Source: Lepisosteus oculatus
Lineage: Eukaryota; Chordata; Actinopteri; Semionotiformes; Lepisosteidae
Assembly (NCBI RefSeq): GCF_040954835.1
Contig: NC_090698.1
Span: 20,767,501 to 20,831,500 of the forward strand
Direction of reading: 5' to 3'
DNA: 64,000 bases
Of the stretch, positions 56,300 to 64,000 are shown one piece after another (position 1 is the stretch's first letter; each line of letters begins with the position of its first letter). Under the pieces are notes generated by a model. The model did no database searches and had not been told where the DNA came from. It was given only the letters and a program-made list of their open reading frames with translations. Both the position numbers and the translations under genes were made by a program.

Positions 56300-56900
56300 A
56301 AGAGAAAAATGAAATATATTGATTGCATATGTATTCAGACCCCTGAACTCTATATTTAGTGGAAACACCTTTGCAGAAATTATAGTCACATGTTTTTTTT
56401 ATATGTTTCAACCAACTTTCCACATTGGCTTGGTGCACTTTTTGTCCATTTTTCTTGGTGGATTTGCTCAAGATCTCTCAAGGTGCTTGGGGATCAGTTA
56501 TAAACAACAGTTTTCAAGTCTTTTTACAGATTTTCAGTAGAATCCAACTAAGCCCAATACTTTGACTGGGCCACTCAAGGACATTCACTTTTCTTAAACC
56601 ATTTTTTTCTACAACCACTCTAGTGTAGCATTAGCCTTGTGCTTTTCGCTGAAAGGTGACTGTATTCCCCAGTCTTAAATGTTTATCAGACTGAAACAAG
56701 CTTTCTTCATTCATTATTCCTTCAATCCTAAAAAAGTTTCTTGTCCTTGCTGAAGCATCCCCATAGCATGATTCTCCCTACGATGCTTGACTAACGATGA
56801 TGTTGAACGTGTAGGTTTTTTGCCTGATCTAATGTTTTGCAGTGCAGCAAAAAGTTTTGCTCATCAGAATCTAACAGTCAGTCACTGCCTAAAGAGATCA
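56300..56900 (-). mobile_element. Decayed Tc1/mariner transposase copy
   Basis: The minus strand keeps IMLWGCFSK (about 56750-56780; intact copies read GSIMLWGCFS) and VLEWPSQS (about 56555-56580; intact copies read VLEWPSQSPDLNP). The plus strand shows the familiar antisense GACTGGGCCACTCAAGGACA. Frames are broken throughout. It belongs to a different, older lineage from the intact element at 43558-45189. Confidence 0.7.
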
Positions 56901-59900
56901 AATACTGAAAACATCTTGGAAGGAGAGCCAGTATTGTGTCTCTTTGGAAGGCTGAATATTTAGAATGGTAAAATAATTAAATACTATTCTTAGTTATATG
57001 TAGTGTTCAGTGTTTTTATACTAAATCAAGGAGACATTAAAATGTTATTTTCTTCTATTTTTACCATTTTTCTTCCTACATAAAGGTAATTTGATTATAA
57101 TATCAGCTTTATGTTGTAACTTAGAAAGTAAGATAGTACTTGCTCTTATTTTCTTTCCAATTCTATCAAACTGAGAATCACCTTACCATGATTTTGTGTT
57201 TGCTTCCCCCAATACAAAAGTGTATGTCTGTTGTATTGCACATTGACACCCTGGTAAGACTACACAAAGTTCACATGACTGCTTAATCACACAAGAATTT
57301 TACATGACTCACAAAATTTTAGTCCCACAAGTGTCCAACACCATGTCAGAGAGTGCAGACAAAGTCAGTGTTGGATCTCTCTGTGTTCTATCACTGGGAC
57401 AGGCAAACTTGGCCTCTAGCTCTGAATGGCAATGTACTGTAGGGCTTCAGATCAAACAGGACTTTAATCACTCAGGAGACAGTGTTTCACTTCTTTGACT
57501 CTGCTGTTAAAGTTGATTTGAATAATAAAGGATTAATTAGAATAAAAACCTGCCAAAAATTGATTAGAATTACCAAGGGCGCCTAGCTGTGACCTTGGAA
57601 ATGCCCTTTCAATTAAGTAATTTTAGTTTTAATCAGCTGTCCGTGCTATTGAGCATATTAAAAACTACACTATAACAGGACGGATAACATACATGCAACA
57701 TAATAACAACATAATATGGTGCCCTCAAAAGTATTAAGACAGAAAAGTTAAAACTGTTGTCTGCTTTAAAGTCAAGCAATTTATTTTTTAGACTTTGAAA
57801 ATCCTGTGTTGTATATGTTCATTCCATGCGTACATTTGATCATATTAGGTCATAAACTTACAAAAACATTGCCTTGTGATTTCAAGTGACCATAAGTATT
57901 TGGACACATTCACATTAAGTAAATATGATAGTGTAAAAGGGAGTCTAACGTGATCAGATCTACAGTAAGTAATTACTATTTACTTTGCTTTCACTTTACA
58001 AAATTCTATTTTCCCTTTACAGACATCAAATCTAAAAATATCATTTTTTACATAGACACTGTATGTACAGCCTTAGGTTAGTTTAATAAAAACACTTAGC
58101 TACTTCATTTTAAAAATAGCATCTTTTATTCCAGATTTACCTTTATCCTTTTCTTTTCCTATATGGAGTCAGACAAATCAGCTGTACGCTTGTAAGAGTT
58201 AAATATGTCATTAGAGGCTTCAGACCCTTTGAATATCAATAACTGGCACCAATCTTCTGTAATTTTCAGTGTGCCCATTGACATGCTGATCACTTAGAGA
58301 GCGAAACAAAGAGGCTGTATGTTCGTATTACCAATTTTCATGTGAATGACTCAGTACAGTAACAAAAAAACCTGCAAGAGAAAAAGATGTTCCACCATCG
58401 GTTTGCTTAACATTGTCTTAAAGAAGGCTTTCCAAATGCATTGTTAGAAAAACAATAACCACACCACACCAATGAGGAGGCAAATCACCCTAAAAACGCT
58501 ATTTGAAAGCCTTTTCAGAACAAAACAGCAGCACCTGTAAGGGGAATGGATTCTTCCACTATTCCGCAAGCCTTCCCTGAATGACTCATCCAGCTCCTTT
58601 CTTATTGGATAAGACCATTTTGCTCCCAAGGGATCGTCTTGCATAGCTTGCAAGGCCCTCCTTCATTCACAGAAACATTGGTATGCGAGCCAGCCATTTC
58701 ATTCACATAAAAATATTATTTTCATTCACATTTCGACATCTTCTCTGCTGCTTGCTGTGGAGCTATACACATGTATCTAGATTTTATTTTGGTTTTGTTA
58801 ACAGAACAAACCTGGTGTGTTTTTTTGTTTTGTTTTTTTTTATGTTTTTTGCTGGCAAGCAGGCTTTTGACAAGGTAGAGCGAAAGACTGCAGTGTGCGA
58901 GCTGTAGCAGGATTAGGGAATGGTTATGAATGACTGTCGATCACCAGAGACCATTTCCTCTAGAAATCTGCATTAATCGTTAGTTCTATAAATAGACTGT
59001 GTGCTGTCTTATGAAATTATAATTGTTTCTCTTCTATTTTAAGCATGAAATGTCAGTTGTGTAGTTTGCCTCTGCAGCCGGATTGCTGCTTTGAGGTGTG
59101 TGTTTCTCTATTCAGCAGGGTAAATTGATACTGGTTGAAACAAAAGCTTGAGAATTATATGCAGCATTGATTCATACTGGCATTAGAATTGTTAACTGTT
59201 TTGTGTTGTGTTTTTCTAAATATTTTAGTGAGTGTGAAGTCTGCGAAATTGAAGAAAGAGAAATTGGGTTTTTCTCTAAGCTGTCTTTGAATGGAATTCT
59301 ATACACAGATATGCAATTTGTAATGCAGACTATATGTTTGAAATATGAAATAACTGAAATAACCAAGACATGGAAACTCCGTCTTTAAAATGAAAATTTC
59401 TCCCTTGTGAATGGTCATTTTACTAATTTTCTTATTTAATGAAAAATTAGAAAGATAGCATTGGTTTTAAAGTAATACAAAATTAATGACTTTTGAAAAT
59501 TGAACAACAATGTTTTTATGGCATCATATTAACAATAAAGTCAATATACATTTTTAAAATCTATTTTCCTTGGTGAGGAATTCCAGAATTTTAAAGCTGT
59601 TGACCTTGCATTCTCTCTTGAACATTATAACATTAAACGTATAATTAATTATATAAAAAGATTACTTTTTAAAATGACATAGATATGAATTTGAGTTTGT
59701 GTTTTTAAGTAAAAGGTATAGTTTATGTATTATTGGATACATAACAGTTTGGATTATTGTATATAATTTTCCTCTTATCTTTATCTTTTCATTTAATCCT
59801 TAAGGGCAGATCGTCTTTCTTTTTAAATAAAATCAACTGTATCTGAGCTCCATGCTGCAGTAAAAAAAAAGATTTAATTAGCAATTGGATCTATAAGAGA

Positions 59901-60501
59901 AGAAAGCATAGTGTATAAGAAAGCAGATAGAATAATTTGATGAATATTAATTTGCTGCTGATTAGGGCTTTTTAACTTTCTGCTAAATAATAAAAAAACG
60001 TTTTCTGCAGTTAGGGAAAAATATCAGTCTGGGAAATTTGAGAATTGATTGGTTCTAGTGTGCTGTAAGTGGGTGGATTTTTTTTTGCTACAGGAAGTGA
60101 TTTGCAGTGTTCAGTGAGCCTTTTGTTGAGAAGGGTCTTCTCAGTTCTGTGAGTCATGCTTTTGCTGTGAGCGGGTTGGCAGCCATGAGAGAACTAGGGA
60201 TCTCTACCATATAGCAGTGTTACTTTCCTCTCTGGAGCTCACTGGTAGGAACAAGCATCTGGGCTGGGTTTGGAATCTTCCGCTGCCTTTTTTCATGGAT
60301 TGTCTGTATTTTTTGTTTAGTTTTATTGCCATTCTTTTATTTTTTAACTGACCTGAAGCTCTGGCTCTCTACAAAAAGAGGAAAAAAAAATGACCTCCCA
60401 CTGCCTGCTGCTGCTATGAGGCATTTGTTATGTTAAAGGAGGCGATAATTAGGTTGGCATCACATCTGCCAGTACGTATGCAGGCAACAAGATAGAAGGG
60501 C
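56901..60501. other. SHC3 upstream region
   Basis: No gene recognised. The right end should hold the SHC3 promoter and 5'UTR, but I cannot place a transcription start. The segment 57520-57660 is rich in homeobox-type AATTA cores and might be a regulatory element (see findings). Confidence 0.5.
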
Positions 60502-61044
60502 ATGCTTCACCGTACCAAATACAACCGTTTCAGGAATGAGTCCGTGACATCCGTCGACGAGCTTCTCCAGAACCTGTCCATGAACAGCAAGGTCTCAGCT
60601 GCCCCGGCGACCTCCGCTGAGCCCTCGTACCCGACGCCGGCCGAGGTCCTCCGCGCTGACCCCGAGGATGGAGCCACCACCCTCTGTACCCTTATCCACA
60701 AAGTGTCCAACCTGAAGTTTGCCAACACAGGCAGCCTCCTGGGCATCAAGAGCCTCCCCTCCGCGGTGAAAGACCTCGCCGTCTCCAAACTGCAGGGCGG
60801 CAGCTCCACCACTCCCAGCACATCGGCGGCAGCCTCCGACAACTCATGTAACTCTGCCTTTGGCACTCTGTGTTCTCAACAGGACGTGGGCAAAATGAGT
60901 ACGGGGAAAAAGAGCAGGTTGGAGGAAATGCACCTGGGAGGGGACGATTGGAATCAGAGCGGCACTGTTGTCAATAAACCCTCCAGAGGATGGTTGCACT
61001 CGAGCGAGAAGATCTCCGGACCAGGTGTGACGTACATTGTAAAG
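60502..61044 (+). CDS. SHC3: SHC-transforming protein 3, first coding exon
   Basis: Neuronal adaptor that links activated receptor tyrosine kinases to Grb2/Ras through a PTB and an SH2 domain. The exon encodes 181 residues starting [20 protein letters not shown], as in human SHC3 ([20 protein letters not shown]), and ends in GPGVTYIVK, the start of the PTB domain, before a GTTGGT donor. Between these lies a Ser/Thr/Ala-rich CH2 region. Met132 (60895-60897) starts MSTGKKSRLEEMHLGGDDW, the place of the internal start of shorter Shc isoforms, and VNKPSRGWLHSSEKISGPGV resembles SHC1. The start was chosen from the family N-terminus. The remaining exons lie beyond the window. Confidence 0.92.
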
Positions 61045-64000
61045 GTTGGTCTGTCTCTGTTTTCATTCCGTCTTTTCTCTCAATGAACGAGTTGATCATT
61101 AAAAAGAAAAGGACGGTCGGTCTACCTGTTGTTTTCCTTTGATAAAATTAAAAAGAACACAGTAAAAGGCAGGTGAATGTGTGTAAGGGGAGGGGGGGTT
61201 AAATAATTCATGGAGCTGAGAAGGTCATCAGTCTGAAATTGGAAAAGCTAGACAGCAAGAGAGGGATAGAAAAACATTTAACCCTGTGAGGGCCAAGCAC
61301 CATTTATTTTTAATTACTTACATTTAATTATTTACATTCTGCTCCAAGTTTGTCATTCACATTTTTGAACACCATTTTCTCTCTGCATTCTCACATATGG
61401 CACACAATGTGGCAACAGCTTTTGTTTTCACAAACTAGTGGTCTCCTTTCCTCACAACAGGCACACAAGGAAATGTGCATTAGATGTGTGATGCACTGCA
61501 TCTTCCTCGTCAATATTTTGTGAGAATTAATGAAAAACCTACCCTTACGAGTGTAGGTGGTGACTACCCTTGCAGCATAGATCGAGCAGTCGTCTGCTGT
61601 AAAAAAAGCTCTTGTTGTTTTACATATATGCGCACATTTCTCTCTATGTTTTGATTCATTTAACCTTAAGAAATAACAGGCTCAGAAAGAAACAGAAGTA
61701 CAAGGTGCTGTGTATGCTTTTCAGGATCTCTTTTTCAAATACATTCAGCAATAAGTATATCATTACATTGCGTACACACATGTATTTGCCATTATGTTAA
61801 TGTTTATTCATATATTTTAGCAAAATCTGATACTGAAAAAGTAGTTTTATAGTTTGCATCTTCTATAGCTGAAAAATGTTCACCATTAAACAAATATCAA
61901 TTATTTTAGTTACATCAGAAGGATATCAATTTGCAGGTCCATTTGTGTTGTGGTTAAAGAAGTAGCTTTCTTTCTTTAATGTCTGTGTGATATGGATATA
62001 ATCATATGCCTATTGTTTTTTTTTTCTGGATTCTTTTTTCACTGTAGTGGCATTTTGTGTATGGTACACGACAGTAAAACAATATATTAAAATAAATAAC
62101 AGAACTAAGTCAGCTTTTTTCTCAGCTTTGTGAAAATCTATTATCCGTAACAGAAATCACACCAGTAGCTGTTGTTTTTTTCCCTGTTATTTTAACCTTT
62201 GCAAATCCATTAGAAGAATACTCAACATTTGAACTGACCAGAGCGCCCCAAAATAAAAAGTTTAGATAAATGTACAAATTTCCCATCAGGTGAATGTTAT
62301 TTGGATGGATTTTGATCCATGTAACATAAGATTAGATTGATACCCGGCTTCTCAGTCTCCCTCAACATGACCTTTTAACAATAACCTTTACTTCTACAAA
62401 AGAAGCCCTTATATAAAGAGAGATATTGCGAAGGGTGCAGTTCCCACACCATTAACAATTAGCTGCTGGAGTACTGTGCATTTGAAGTACTCAGTCAATA
62501 CCTTGAAAATGTACATACTGCAGAAAAGCCTCTCTGAGGTACCTAGTGGCAATGTATTGAGTTTAAAGTGTAATTTTGCTTGCAGCATTTTTAATTAGTG
62601 CCATGTGCTTGGCCATATTCTTCATGCACCATTAGTTAGAAAAGACAATAATATTAATTGACATTCTTTTCTGACTTTCATTTTGAACATAGACCAAATG
62701 AGATGGTAGATGTTTGTGTTCATTTGCATTTGTGTCGTAACGCAGTGCATGTGCATCGTTTGCTAACTTCTGTTGTATTTCACTTGATCATTCACAAAGC
62801 ATGTCCTTTTGAGGAATAAAAGGATAATTCTTTACTCAGTCAGTGACTTTTGTTTTCCAGTGTTTGTTTTCCAGCGTTTTTTAATATTAGCATGTCATTG
62901 AAGTGTTCTAGTAAATATAGTCCTTTAAATTCACCTCATATCACTTTGTTAGCAAAAAATCTGTGAAATAAATTGACTATGTTTTACTTAGTTCTCGGCT
63001 ATAGTGGAGGATTGTGAATAGCTTAAAAGGGCAACACACCAAACCATACTTCTTTATCTTTTTGATTTTTATTAAAATATCATGACGTGTTTCTAGGTTT
63101 GAATTTTGTTTTTAAATCTAACTCAACAGTGGGGAAACATTATATTTTATGTTCTGTAGGGCACACAGTGTACTGGCTGATTAAATATCAATATTTGAAG
63201 TTCTATTTTTGCACTTGATGTGTTTAATTTGAAGACATGAGATTGCACACAAAATGCTGCTTCCAGACAATGGTTAAGGCTGATGGTGTCGTTCGCACTT
63301 TCATGTAGAAAACCAGAACAGTCCACTGTAAACAACATTTTGTGTTGAATTGAAATGACAATCCAAACAAAGTACTAAAATTCTTTAAATACATAGTATG
63401 CCCAATGTGTCTGAATTTTCTGAACAAGAAAAGGTTCAAGGAGGGTATCGCTGATAATGAAGAGTAGCTTTAATTTCAGTCTCCTGACCAAGAAATTCCT
63501 CTTATCCGTATCAGATATTGTGGTGAAGCCTTTCCTTTCGCAGCCTGGATAGATAAGATGGATACCGATTTTGAAGATAATGGTGGCCACATAACATGAT
63601 TTGGTATTGTCCCATATCTTTTATTTCTTCCAGTAAACGATGGAGCACTGCTTTTTCAATGTACTCTGCCTTAGAATTTTGTCTGTTTCTAGGAATTTAG
63701 TCAGTCTTTCTCCTAGTCACCTCAACCTCACCTTAGCAGTAGCTCCTCACGTGTTATAGAAGCAACTCTTTAAGATCGGTGAAGGGTACTTTCAACATAT
63801 TTTTGTATTATCTGTATTTTTCTAATGTCCGTGCATTTCATAGTAAGTCTTTTTTTAAATAAAAATACCATGTTGTGATGTCAGGTTCAATATAAATGTT
63901 CAGATAAACAACAAATAATTTAAATTAATACAAGAATACAAAGTATGGATATACTCCATATTATTTTTAATATCTGCATTATTGCAAAGTTCAACATGGC
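61045..64000 (+). other. SHC3 intron 1 (incomplete)
   Basis: About 3 kb of AT-rich intron. No exon or named repeat is recognised. The stretch 62560-62770 is smoother and less AT-biased than its surroundings but has no specific signature. Confidence 0.6.

Noticed and set aside
60507..60866. Minus-strand open frame of 119 codons
   Set aside because: Antisense to the SHC3 first coding exon, which is locally GC-rich and therefore poor in stops.
1..64000. Search for CRISPR arrays, operons, tRNA or rRNA genes
   Set aside because: The window is vertebrate chromosomal DNA. The only 5S-like and tRNA-like sequences are SINE heads, and no spaced direct-repeat array is present.

Overview
The window looks like chromosomal DNA from a ray-finned fish. 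It holds vertebrate genes split into short exons with GT-AG introns, in AT-rich non-coding DNA that carries fish-type repeats (5S-derived SINEs, a tRNA-derived fish SINE, L2, Rex1 and CR1-like LINE relics, and a Tc1/mariner element). I cannot name the species. The repeat mix would fit gar, bowfin, sturgeon or an early teleost branch, but that is inference.

Four protein genes are recognised, in the order SEMA4D(+), SECISBP2(-), CKS2(-), SHC3(+). As I recall it, this is the human 9q22 block in mirror image with all relative orientations kept. SEMA4D lacks its 5' exons in the window: eleven coding exons run from 290 to 7717 and give the membrane form. A second pair of phase-matched exons (13418-13627 and 13904-14019), followed by a poly(A) signal, would give a form without a transmembrane helix. 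SECISBP2 can be rebuilt completely: 18 coding exons from 36268 down to 17594 join in frame to about 870 residues. CKS2 is complete in three exons (40347 to 38046, 76 residues). SHC3 is represented only by its first coding exon (60502-61044), followed by intron to the window end.

Region by region: 1-14.1 kb is SEMA4D. 14.1-17.4 kb is the gap between the convergent 3' ends of SEMA4D and SECISBP2. 17.4-36.3 kb is SECISBP2, with SINE and foldback repeats in its introns. 36.3-40.6 kb holds CKS2 and its promoter. 40.6-60.5 kb is a long gene-poor stretch upstream of SHC3, with LINE relics, one intact Tc1 element (43558-45189), a SINE nested in a LINE, an L2 relic and a decayed Tc1 copy. 60.5-64 kb is the start of SHC3.

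The four genes do not form one pathway: a semaphorin receptor ligand, a selenocysteine-insertion factor, a cyclin-dependent-kinase subunit and a neuronal phosphotyrosine adaptor. The block is a conserved linkage group, not an operon. The most notable points are the alternative soluble SEMA4D 3' end, the young Tc1 element with an intact DD34E transposase and near-identical ~214-bp inverted repeats, the 5S-rRNA-headed SINE family, and a foldback repeat family with a hammerhead-ribozyme-like core that suggests Penelope-type elements.
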